Source of the DNA: Qipengyuania sp.
GTDB taxonomy: Bacteria > Pseudomonadota > Alphaproteobacteria > Sphingomonadales > Sphingomonadaceae
DNA length: 64,000 bases
Assembly: GCA_019745075.1 (NCBI GenBank)
Contig: JAIETR010000024.1
Span: forward strand, 1-64,000
Reading direction: 5' to 3'
Made by a program: the position numbers and the translations under genes. Shown piece after piece: positions 44,964-52,524 of this stretch. The notes below the pieces were generated by a model. The model was not told the DNA's origin. It made no database searches and was given only the letters and a program-made list of their open reading frames with translations. Position 1 is the stretch's first letter; every line of letters starts with the position of its first letter.

Positions 44964-45896
44964 CTACTCGACCAGCCAGCCACCGGCGGACAACAACTCG
45001 TCCAGGCATTTTCGGATCACGCTCTCCACCGCGGGCAGCGCTTCGGGCGGCCGTATACCGGCGCGCACCAGCGAAAGGGGGAGGGTGAGGTTCATTCCAC
45101 TGACCCGCGCCGCGGAAAGCTGTCCCGCACGCAGTTCATCGCGCACGCCTATATAGGGCAGCAGCGAATATCCCTCGCCGCCCAACAGCAAGGTCTTGAG
45201 AACGCGCAGCGAATCGATCTCGCTGCGCACCGACAGATGGATCGCCTCGCCATGCGGTTGCTGGTTGATGCGCCGCTTCAGCCCCTTGCCCATCGGCGGC
45301 AGCAGCAGATCGAGATGCCGTAGGCTCTCGGCGTCGATCGGCTCGAGCGCAATGCCACGCTCGTCGACCGATCCGAACGCGTCGGCGGGGCCGATGAGCA
45401 GGAGCACTTCGTCCGCCACGTGCTCGGCGTGGAGATAGGAAAGCTCGTCGGAATAATAGGTCAGGGCAGCGTTGAGCGATCCGTCTTCGAGCAGAGTCAC
45501 CAGATCGCTGGCGAAGCCCAGGCGCAGTCGCAGCTTAACGCCTGGCAAGTCGCAATGCATGGTACGAAAGATCTCGGGGCCAATCAGTTCGCCGATCGAA
45601 ACCGGCAGGCCGATAGAAACCTCGCCGATCGGGCCGCGCACGGAGCGACGGACTTCCTCGCGCGCTTGGCGCGTCGAGAGAAGGATCGACTCGGCATGCG
45701 CTTTGAAGGCTTGGCCGGCGGAGGTCATCGAAACGCCGCGCGAGGTTCGATCGAACAGCTTTGCGCCCAACTCGTCTTCCAGGCGCAGCAATTGCTGGCT
45801 GAGCGATGGCTGGGCGATGCCCAGTTCATCCGCCGCTTTGGTGATCGAATGGAAATCGCCGATCTTCAGGAAGGCGCGCAATTGTCCCTCATCCAT
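44964..45896 (-). CDS. LysR-family regulator near the meta-cleavage operon
   Basis: The 310-residue LysR protein has the [23 protein letters not shown] and the effector domain opening VSIGLPVSIGELIG. Its HTH is close to the one in the regulator at 24314 ([18 protein letters not shown]). It has AGGAG nine bases before its start. It is convergent with the MhpA-like gene and 59 bases after a LuxR-type gene, so its target is not obvious. Confidence 0.92.
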   Translation of the reverse strand: MDEGQLRAFLKIGDFHSITKAADELGIAQPSLSQQLLRLEDELGAKLFDRTSRGVSMTSAGQAFKAHAESILLSTRQAREEVRRSVRGPIGEVSIGLPVSIGELIGPEIFRTMHCDLPGVKLRLRLGFASDLVTLLEDGSLNAALTYYSDELSYLHAEHVADEVLLLIGPADAFGSVDERGIALEPIDAESLRHLDLLLPPMGKGLKRRINQQPHGEAIHLSVRSEIDSLRVLKTLLLGGEGYSLLPYIGVRDELRAGQLSAARVSGMNLTLPLSLVRAGIRPPEALPAVESVIRKCLDELLSAGGWLVE

Positions 45897-45955
45897 GAAT
45901 CGCTCTCCTGAGGTTTGAGATCCGTCTTTTCATGCACACAGGTTTCGCGTGCCGA

Positions 45956-46741
45956 TCAAAGCAGCGACAGGTAACGCTGCAGCAGCTCGTGCCGGCCACC
46001 GATGCGCAGCCGGGCATAGAGGCGCTTGCGATACGTCGCGATCGTCTCTTCGCCGAGCCCGAGATCGATCGATATGCCATAGGCTGAAATGCCGTAGAGG
46101 ATACGCGAACTGACCTGAAGTTCGCGTTCGGACAAACCCCAATCGCTCTCGCGCAGATTGCCCTCGATCACTGCCACCGATGCGAAATGCGCGATCGCCT
46201 TTCCGCGATCCCAATGGAGTGCGGCATGCTTGGCGCAGGCGGCGATGAGCAGGTCGGCATTGTCGGCAAGGCCGGTAAGCTCGCGTTCGTCGAACTGGCC
46301 CGCGTCGCGCGAACGCATCACCGAAAGCGCATAGAGATCATCGACCGCGCGTCCGCACACCATCACGCGATCGACGATATCGAAATGCTCGAGAGCAGAG
46401 TGGAGCGTGGGATCGGCGACACGATCCAGATCGTCGTGGAGCATGACTGCGTTGCGCGATCCACGCGCCGCTTCGTCGGCTGCGTGCAGCTCCACGAACG
46501 AGCGGGCCGGCCAGCGCTTCTCGGACTTGTGGTGGCGCATCGCGTGTTGCCCGCGGATGCTGGCGCCGCCCAGGAATTTGGGATGCCCATCGCGAACCCG
46601 ATAGACGCAGTAATGCTCGGCGCCCGACGTCGAATTGAGGAAGCGAAGTGTTTCCGTTTCGAAGGCATCGGTGCCGAGCGCATTCACGACTGCGGCAAGC
46701 GTCTGGGGTCGCGGTGCCTGTTCAACGGTTATTGCGTGCAT
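45956..46741 (-). CDS. LuxR-type transcriptional regulator
   Basis: The 261-residue protein ends with a LuxR-type HTH: LSERELQVSSRILYG, then GLGEETIATYRKRLYARL. The N-terminal 170 residues look like a ligand-sensing alpha/beta domain with TSGAEHYCVYRV and DRVMVCGRAVDDLYALSV. It is not a clear acyl-homoserine-lactone binding domain, and no synthase is nearby. The start ATG has AGGAGAGGAT upstream. Solo LuxR proteins of this layout often control catabolic genes in sphingomonads and steroid degraders; this is a possible owner of the GGGGACA palindrome. Confidence 0.88.
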   Translation of the reverse strand: MHAITVEQAPRPQTLAAVVNALGTDAFETETLRFLNSTSGAEHYCVYRVRDGHPKFLGGASIRGQHAMRHHKSEKRWPARSFVELHAADEAARGSRNAVMLHDDLDRVADPTLHSALEHFDIVDRVMVCGRAVDDLYALSVMRSRDAGQFDERELTGLADNADLLIAACAKHAALHWDRGKAIAHFASVAVIEGNLRESDWGLSERELQVSSRILYGISAYGISIDLGLGEETIATYRKRLYARLRIGGRHELLQRYLSLL

Positions 46742-46985
46742 CGCTATCCTCTCCTGCCGCCTCACGAGCTGAGGCTCGACGGTCAGTATTTTCGGAAGCC
46801 AGCCTTGTCGCCGGGTCTGGTCATCGCGGTAGCCTCTTGCCAATCCGCTTACGCCCTACCCATTCGATGTCGACCGGCGACCGACATCTGATCCTTGGGA
46901 AGATAATGACGCGACAATGCGCCGCGCGCTCGCCTCTTGGCGAGCTGCCTGCCATTGCGATTTCCTATGGCCAGAAAACGGGGCC

Positions 46986-47018
46986 AAGCGGTTAGGCAGG
47001 AGTGCTGCCTAACCGCTT
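46986..47018 (-). terminator. Perfect 14-bp hairpin after the thiolase-like gene
   Basis: AAGCGGTTAGGCAG, loop GAGTG, then CTGCCTAACCGCTT form a perfect stem 16 bases past the stop of the thiolase-like gene. No T run follows directly on that strand, but TTTT comes after a few bases. A terminator or transcript-stabilising hairpin is likely. Confidence 0.6.
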
Positions 47019-47034
47019 AAATTGACGAGGTTTC

Positions 47035-48180
47035 TCAGTCTGCCCCAAGAATCATCGTTCCGCTCGAGCAGAACCAGCCACCTGTGCCGCTGACGCAGGC
47101 GAGCTTCGCGTCCTCCACCTGCCGGTCGCCACAGCCACCCCGTAGCTGCCGGGCCGCCTCGACGAGGAGGAAGAGACCGCGCATGCCCGGATGGCAAGCG
47201 GAGAGGCCCCCGCCATCGGTGTTGGTCGGCAGCGCGCCGCCGACGCGCAGGCGCCCGTTCTCGACGAAGGCGCCGCCCTCACCCTTGGCGCAGAAGCCTA
47301 GATCCTCGAGGGTGATCAGCGCCATATAGGTGAAGGCGTCGTAGATTTGCGCCACGTCGATCTCGTCCGGGCGAATGCCGGCGCGGGCGAAGGCGGTTGG
47401 CCCCGTCATCGCGGCGGGTGAGGTCGTGAAATCATCCCACTGGCTCATCGAGACATGCGAGCCCGCTTCGGCGCTGCCGAGTACCCAGACCGGCTTGACT
47501 GCAAGGTCGGGCACCCGGTCTTCGGCGACCATGATGACTGCCGCGCCGCCATCGGAACGGATGCAGCATTGCAGCTTGGTGAAGGGGGCGGCGATCATCG
47601 GTCCATCCAGCACGTCGGCGATATCGATCGGGTCGCGATAGGTGGCGAAGGGCGTGAGGCCGGCATTGTAGCGGGCCGAGACCGCAATCTCCGCCATCTG
47701 CTCGAGCGTGGTTCCGTATTCATGCATGTGCCGTCGGGCGGCCATGGCGTATTTCGAGATGAGTGTGTGCCCGAACGGCGCCTCGAACTGGCTTGGCCCG
47801 CGCGTGCCCCATGCGAGGCTGGCGGTGCGCAGCTTGCGCTTCAGGTCAGTGCGCGCGGTGGAGCCGTAAGCGAGCAGGATGACGTCGGCGCGCCCCTCGG
47901 CGATCGCGTCCGCGGCGTGTGCCGCCATCACTTCCCAGGTCGCGCCGCCGACCCCGGTCGAGTCCATCCAGCGCGGCTTGATCCCCATATATTCGGCGAC
48001 CTCGAGCGGCTGGAGTGCGCCTAGCCCGGCCGACGCAAAGCCATCGATATCCGAAGGTTTTAGCCCAGCCTCGACCAACGCCGCACGCGAGGCCTGGGCG
48101 TGCAGCGCAAAGGGTGTTGCCTCGGGCGACCCCGGCAATCCCGACAACCCAACACCTGCAATCGCCACTCGCCTGCCCAT
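47035..48180 (-). CDS. SCP-x/Ltp2-like thiolase-fold protein (probable retro-aldolase)
   Basis: The 381-residue protein has the thiolase fold of the lipid-transfer branch (VAIAGVGLSGLPGS, GGATWEVMAAHAADAI, IYDAFTYMALITLE, GGALPTNTDGGGLSACHPG). In steroid-degrading bacteria this branch (Ltp2) cleaves beta-hydroxy acyl-CoA side chains by retro-aldol reaction and works only with a DUF35 partner. Such a partner gene lies at 49141, across the divergent promoter. YDAFTY holds a Tyr at the place expected in such aldolases. A classical thiolase role is possible, but the DUF35 neighbour favours the aldolase. The start has GAAGGAA upstream. Confidence 0.8.
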   Translation of the reverse strand: MGRRVAIAGVGLSGLPGSPEATPFALHAQASRAALVEAGLKPSDIDGFASAGLGALQPLEVAEYMGIKPRWMDSTGVGGATWEVMAAHAADAIAEGRADVILLAYGSTARTDLKRKLRTASLAWGTRGPSQFEAPFGHTLISKYAMAARRHMHEYGTTLEQMAEIAVSARYNAGLTPFATYRDPIDIADVLDGPMIAAPFTKLQCCIRSDGGAAVIMVAEDRVPDLAVKPVWVLGSAEAGSHVSMSQWDDFTTSPAAMTGPTAFARAGIRPDEIDVAQIYDAFTYMALITLEDLGFCAKGEGGAFVENGRLRVGGALPTNTDGGGLSACHPGMRGLFLLVEAARQLRGGCGDRQVEDAKLACVSGTGGWFCSSGTMILGAD

Positions 48181-48235
48181 GCACGATTCCTTCTTTACGA
48201 CTGCCCTTCCGATAGTGCGTTTTGTGCGGGCTGAC

Positions 48236-48254
48236 TGTCACCGTAACGGGGACT
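48236..48254. promoter_or_regulatory. Operator candidate between thiolase-like and hydratase genes
   Basis: TGTCACC, five bases (GTAAC), then GGGGACT make an inverted repeat with two mismatches. It is 56 bases from the thiolase-like start and 81 bases from the hydratase start, so it could control both. Confidence 0.45.
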
Positions 48255-48334
48255 GGTCCGGCACTCGGCGCGCCGGGTAACCCCGATTACGGTACATGGC
48301 AGCCGAAATCTGTCTATTGAAGGGGAGTTGCAAA

Positions 48335-49141
48335 TTGGCCGAGGCCGCAACTGATATGGTGCTGAGCGATGTCGCGGATGGCGTCATGCGGATTACGCTC
48401 AATCGCCCAGACCGAGCCAATGCGATCCCTCCGGAATCGCGCGAGAGACTGGTCGAGCTTTTCGCCGAGGCGGATGGCGATGTCGCGGTTCGCGCCGTGC
48501 TGCTCCAATCGACGGGCAAGCATTTCTGCTCGGGCGCGGATGTCAGCCGGATGTCGGGCGCGCTGGCGACGCCGCGGCCGACCGGCACGACAATGCGCAC
48601 CATGCTCGGCGGCGCGCAGAAGCTGATCGCGGCGATCCTGGATTGCGGCAAGCCCGTGGTCGCCGCGGTGCAGGGTCCCGCGGCGGGGATGGGCGCGCAT
48701 CTCGCGCTCGCGTGCGATCTGGTCGTCGCGGCGGATGAAGCCTGGTTCTCGCAGCCGTTCGTGCTGCGCGGCCTCGCGCTCGACGCGGCCGGCGCCTATC
48801 TGTTGCCGCGCAGGGTCGGGCTGCAAAAGGCCAAGGAACTTGCTTTTCTCGGCGATCGGCTGACCGCGCAGGACGCGCTGGGTCTTGGCCTGGTCAACCG
48901 GGTCTGTGCCGCCGCCGATCTGGAGGCCGAGGCGAATGCGCTGGCCCGCCGGCTTGCCGAGGGCGCGACCACCGCGATCGGTCTTTCCAAGCGGCTGCTC
49001 AATGCGTCGCTCGACAGCGACCGCGCGAGCGCTTTCCTTGCCGAGGCGATGGCCCAGGAAATCAACGGGAAGACCGAAGACGTTCGGGAAGGCGTGGCGG
49101 CGTTCGTCGAGAAGCGTCCCGTCAATTTCAGGGGGTATTGA
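48335..49141 (+). CDS. Enoyl-CoA hydratase/isomerase family protein
   Basis: The 268-residue crotonase-fold protein has LNRPDRANAI, HFCSGADVSRM (oxyanion hole), and PVVAAVQGPAAGMGAHLALACDL. The start is TTG 48335 with AGGGGAG seven bases upstream; ATG 48296 is also in frame but lacks a ribosome site. It would hydrate an enoyl-CoA of side-chain beta-oxidation. It leads an operon with the DUF35 protein, an SDR and a MaoC hydratase. The usual catalytic Glu residues are not obvious at the expected places, so an isomerase or other reaction is possible. Confidence 0.85.
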   Translation: MAEAATDMVLSDVADGVMRITLNRPDRANAIPPESRERLVELFAEADGDVAVRAVLLQSTGKHFCSGADVSRMSGALATPRPTGTTMRTMLGGAQKLIAAILDCGKPVVAAVQGPAAGMGAHLALACDLVVAADEAWFSQPFVLRGLALDAAGAYLLPRRVGLQKAKELAFLGDRLTAQDALGLGLVNRVCAAADLEAEANALARRLAEGATTAIGLSKRLLNASLDSDRASAFLAEAMAQEINGKTEDVREGVAAFVEKRPVNFRGY

Positions 49142-49560
49142 TGGCTAGCATTGCGCCGCGCTTCGATCTGCCGACGATCGAAGCCGAAACCCGGCCGTTC
49201 TGGGATGCATTGCGGGAAGGCGTGCTGATGCTGGGCCGCTGCGATTCCTGTTCGCGCATCCATTATTATCCGCGCCCGATGTGCCCGCATTGTTGGAGCG
49301 AGGCGGTAACGCTCGTGCCGGCGGGGGGACGCGGCATGCTCTATACCTGGTCGACCGTGTTCGTGAACGACCTGCCCCCGTTCAACGCCAAGCTGCCTTA
49401 CATCGCGGCGCAGGTCGATCTGGACGAGGGCGTGCGGATCACCACGATCATTACCGGCGCCGAGCCCAAGGATCTGAGCATCGGCATGCCGGTCGAGATC
49501 GGGTTCGAGGCAATTTCAGAAGATGTGACGATACCGGTATTCAGTCCGGCAGGGAGTTAG
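49141..49560 (+). CDS. DUF35 OB-fold protein with zinc ribbon (thiolase/aldolase partner)
   Basis: The 139-residue protein has an N-terminal helix, a zinc ribbon (CDSCSRIHYYPRPMCPHC) and an OB-fold (GMLYTWSTVFVNDLPPFN). Such proteins partner lipid-transfer thiolases; in steroid side-chain degradation the pair forms an aldolase. It starts on the last base of the hydratase stop codon, so the two are translationally coupled. The thiolase-like partner is encoded divergently at 47035-48180. Confidence 0.9.
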   Translation: MASIAPRFDLPTIEAETRPFWDALREGVLMLGRCDSCSRIHYYPRPMCPHCWSEAVTLVPAGGRGMLYTWSTVFVNDLPPFNAKLPYIAAQVDLDEGVRITTIITGAEPKDLSIGMPVEIGFEAISEDVTIPVFSPAGS

Positions 49561-49566
49561 AAGCAG

Positions 49567-50487
49567 ATGGCAGGAATTCTGGACGGCAAGGTCGCGCTGG
49601 TCACCGGCGCGGGCCACGGCATCGGGCGCGGGCATGCGCTCGAGCTAGCGCGGCAGGGCGCGAAGGTCGTGATCAACGATCTGGGCGGCAATGCGAAAGG
49701 CGAAGGCGAGGGTCGCGACGCCGATGTGGTGGTCGACATCATCAAGTCGCGCGGCGGCGAAGCGGTCGCGGACTATGGCAATGTCGGCGACGAGGCTGCG
49801 GCCGAGGCGATGGTCAAGCGCGGCATCGACGAATGGGGCCGTCTCGACATCGTCGTCAACAATGCCGGGATCGTTCGTGACAAGGCGATCTGGAACATGT
49901 CGGCGGACGATTTCGATCTGGTGATGAACGTCCATCTGCGCGGAACCTGGCTGACCTGCCGGGCGGCGGCACAGCATTGGCGCGCCGTCGCCAAGGCAGG
50001 CAGCGGCCGCTATCCGGGCCGGATCATCAACACCACGTCGGGCGCGGGCCTTCTCGGCAATTTCGGCCAGACGAATTATGCCGCCGCCAAGGCGGGCATC
50101 GCTGGCCTGACGCTCACGCTTGCAGTCGAGCTCGCCGCGATCGGCGTCACCGCCAACCTCATCTCGCCGGGTGGGCTGACGCGCATTTCCTCGACGCTGG
50201 GCATGGGGGCACCCAAGGAGCCCGACGATTTCGGCCCGGACGAGTTCGACCCGCTCGATCCGTCGCTCGGCTCGCCCGCAGTCGCCTGGCTCGCCAGCGA
50301 CGAGGCGCAGATGGTGAGCGGCCAGTGCATCCGCGCGGTTCGCGACAGGCTCTCCGTGTTGAAGGGATGGCATGAAGCCGCGGGCATCACGAGCGGGGGC
50401 AAGCGTTGGAAGACCGAGGAGATCGGCAAGATCCTCGCGACCGACCTGTTCGGGACGCGCGCGCCCGGCCTCCGGATGGGAGGCTGA
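49567..50487 (+). CDS. SDR of the multifunctional-enzyme type (3-hydroxyacyl-CoA dehydrogenase-like)
   Basis: The 306-residue SDR has TGAGHGIGRGHALELARQG and VVINDLGGNAKGEGEG, an insertion common in the HSD17B4/MFE-2 type. NNAG, the Ser in NTTSGAG and Tyr/Lys in NYAAAKAG follow. These enzymes oxidise 3-hydroxyacyl-CoA in beta-oxidation of branched or steroid side chains. It lies 6 bases after the DUF35 gene and ahead of the MaoC gene, a common set for such side-chain operons. Confidence 0.9.
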   Translation: MAGILDGKVALVTGAGHGIGRGHALELARQGAKVVINDLGGNAKGEGEGRDADVVVDIIKSRGGEAVADYGNVGDEAAAEAMVKRGIDEWGRLDIVVNNAGIVRDKAIWNMSADDFDLVMNVHLRGTWLTCRAAAQHWRAVAKAGSGRYPGRIINTTSGAGLLGNFGQTNYAAAKAGIAGLTLTLAVELAAIGVTANLISPGGLTRISSTLGMGAPKEPDDFGPDEFDPLDPSLGSPAVAWLASDEAQMVSGQCIRAVRDRLSVLKGWHEAAGITSGGKRWKTEEIGKILATDLFGTRAPGLRMGG

Positions 50488-50492
50488 GCCCG

Positions 50493-50945
50493 ATGACGAC
50501 CTTATTGAGCCGCGAGACGTTGCCCGGGCTGGTCGGCAAGACGCTCGGGCCGGGCGACTGGGTTGAAGTGACCCAGGAGCGCATCAACGAGTTTGCAAAC
50601 GCCAGCGGCGATCACCAGTGGATACATGTCGACGTCGAGCGCGCCAAGACCGGCCCGTTCGGCACCACGATCGCGCACGGGCTGCTGACGCTCTCGATGA
50701 TCGCGGCGCTGAACCAGGGCATGTTCAAGTTCGACGGGTTCAAGATGGGCCTGAACTACGGATATGAAAAGGTGCGCTTCCCGAGCACCGTGCCCGTGGG
50801 ATCGCGGCTTCGCGTCACCGCCAAGATCCTGAGCTTCGAGCCCGTAGGGCAGATGTTTCAGACGATCGTCGAATACACCGTCGAGCGCGAAGGGGCGGAG
50901 AAGCCGGCCTGCGTCGCGCAGATGGTCTTCCGCCACGTCCCTTAA
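50493..50945 (+). CDS. MaoC-family (R)-enoyl-CoA hydratase
   Basis: The 150-residue hot-dog protein has the hydratase motif ASGDHQWIHVDVERA, in which Asp and His are catalytic, then GTTIAHGLLTLSM. It would hydrate a trans-2-enoyl-CoA to the (R)-3-hydroxyacyl-CoA for the SDR upstream. It is the last gene of the operon; a strong hairpin follows. Confidence 0.93.
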   Translation: MTTLLSRETLPGLVGKTLGPGDWVEVTQERINEFANASGDHQWIHVDVERAKTGPFGTTIAHGLLTLSMIAALNQGMFKFDGFKMGLNYGYEKVRFPSTVPVGSRLRVTAKILSFEPVGQMFQTIVEYTVEREGAEKPACVAQMVFRHVP

Positions 50946-50967
50946 GACTTTTCCGCAAGACACGCCG

Positions 50968-50998
50968 AGGCCGCCGATCGCCCAGCGATTGGCGGCCT
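50968..50998. terminator. Hairpin terminator between convergent MaoC and Rieske genes
   Basis: A 13-bp stem (AGGCCGCCGATCG with CGATTGGCGGCCT, one G-T wobble) closes around the loop CCCAG. It lies 23 bases after the MaoC gene and 9 bases after the Rieske gene. No T run follows, but the position fits a bidirectional terminator. Confidence 0.6.
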
Positions 50999-51006
50999 AG
51001 CTACGT

Positions 51007-52263
51007 TCAGGCTGGTTCGGAAACGGCCCGCCAGTCCTCGCCCGCAGCGACCACGCGATCGACGGGACGCGCGTCGTCGGCCGTCCATTCCCCATGATTG
51101 GGGGCCAGAGGCGGCAGGCCTTCCCGCTGGTTGCGTAGCGCCCGCAACAGCAACATTCGCGCCTGGACGATTGCCACGTCGCTCGACGACGGATGCTCGC
51201 GCGTGCGATCGACGATGGGGCCCATGCTCACCTGGACGACGATGTCCTCCTCGAGCAGATTATCGGTGAAGCCCGTGAAATGGCCCGCCGCCATGGCGGC
51301 CCGGTCCTGTCCCCAATTGTCTTCGCGTGATCCTTTGAAGGGCGCGAAGTTCCGCGGGTCCAGCCGGTCATTGCCGATCAGCGCCTGAACGCGCGGAGAC
51401 TCGTTGTCGAGCACGAGCGACTCCGAGAAATAGCCGAAGAACAGCAAATGGTGCGTGTCATCCACCGGCACGCCGATGAAGATCGATCCTTCGTTGCGCC
51501 CCGTACCGGGCACGAGGTTGACGAAAGGCGCGACGAACTGCGTGGTTCGAACATAGGTGGAATCGTCTTCCATCGGCCTTACGGCGGAAGCGCTGAGCCC
51601 GAACGGCGTTCGCGCGATCTCGTATCGCGGCGCCACCGCCTTGAGTGCCAGTCCGATCGTGGCGCCGCCGGAGACGCTGGCCGCAAGCCGCGGCACCCAG
51701 CTCTGGTGCAGCGTGCCGACATGCGCGGAATCGAGCGAACCCTCGACGCCCTGCAGCCAGTTGCAATCGACCTTGGTCACCGTCATCCAGACATGGTCGC
51801 CCGGCAGGCTAAAGAAGGGCAGGTTGGGCAGTTCCGCGGCCGGAGCCTCGCCGAGCCAGACCCAGACGAGCCCGCTCTGTTCGCGCACGGGATATTGGCG
51901 CGTGCGGATCCCCTTCAGGAATGCCGCAGCATCGCCCTGGTGCGTTGGGGCCTCGACAACGCGGCCGGAAACATCGACTGCCCAGCCATGAAAGATGCAT
52001 CGCAGCACGCAGCCCTCGTTTCGCGCGAGCGCCATGGAGACGCCACGGTGCGGGCATGCCTCGTCGATGAAGCCGATGCGCCCATCCGGCGCGCGGAACG
52101 CGACATAGTCCACCCCAAGGAGCCGGACGCGTAGGGGCGCCTCGCCCGCGACCAGCTGGGAGGAGATGGCGAAGGGAAACCACGCCCAGCTTCGCAGCAA
52201 CTCGCCCATCGGCGCATCGCCCTCGACCCGCGTGAGGGCATCGTTTTGCTCTCGACTCAGCAT
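51007..52263 (-). CDS. Rieske non-heme iron oxygenase, alpha subunit
   Basis: The 418-residue protein is a ring-hydroxylating oxygenase of the VanA/PobA-like (homomeric) type. The Rieske ligands are in ACPHRGVSM and CIFHGW, the iron-site residues in EGSLDSAHVGTLH, and PLRVRLLGVDYVAFR opens the Rieske domain. Members demethylate or hydroxylate aromatic rings and need a reductase; none is coded beside it. The ATG has GGGAG upstream. A likely role is an early ring oxidation or O-demethylation of the substrate (inference). Confidence 0.93.
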   Translation of the reverse strand: MLSREQNDALTRVEGDAPMGELLRSWAWFPFAISSQLVAGEAPLRVRLLGVDYVAFRAPDGRIGFIDEACPHRGVSMALARNEGCVLRCIFHGWAVDVSGRVVEAPTHQGDAAAFLKGIRTRQYPVREQSGLVWVWLGEAPAAELPNLPFFSLPGDHVWMTVTKVDCNWLQGVEGSLDSAHVGTLHQSWVPRLAASVSGGATIGLALKAVAPRYEIARTPFGLSASAVRPMEDDSTYVRTTQFVAPFVNLVPGTGRNEGSIFIGVPVDDTHHLLFFGYFSESLVLDNESPRVQALIGNDRLDPRNFAPFKGSREDNWGQDRAAMAAGHFTGFTDNLLEEDIVVQVSMGPIVDRTREHPSSSDVAIVQARMLLLRALRNQREGLPPLAPNHGEWTADDARPVDRVVAAGEDWRAVSEPA

Positions 52264-52331
52264 TTCATCGTCTCCCAGGCCATCGTCCGTTCCGACTTTC
52301 CCGCGATCTTACGCCCCCCCTTTGGCCTGTC

Positions 52332-52349
52332 TGTCCCCCGCAGGGGGGA
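52332..52349. promoter_or_regulatory. GTCCCC/GGGGGA palindrome between Rieske and TonB genes
   Basis: TGTCCCCCGCAGGGGGGA is a near-perfect dyad, 69 bases from the Rieske start and about 175 bases from the TonB receptor start. It fits the GGGGACA series loosely, with a different centre. Confidence 0.4.
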
Positions 52350-52524
52350 TTTGCTCCCATGGGCCGTCAATATAGTCCCGGTGGGACAAGGTATGCGTGA
52401 AATTGTGCGGAGTTTCTTCCCGGCCGTTCCAAGCGACCAGCTTGGCGACAGGGCTCCGCTCACCGTCACGCCAAGCCCGTGGATCGCGACACGCCTTCCA
52501 CCATCATCGGGAGAGGACGGAGAC

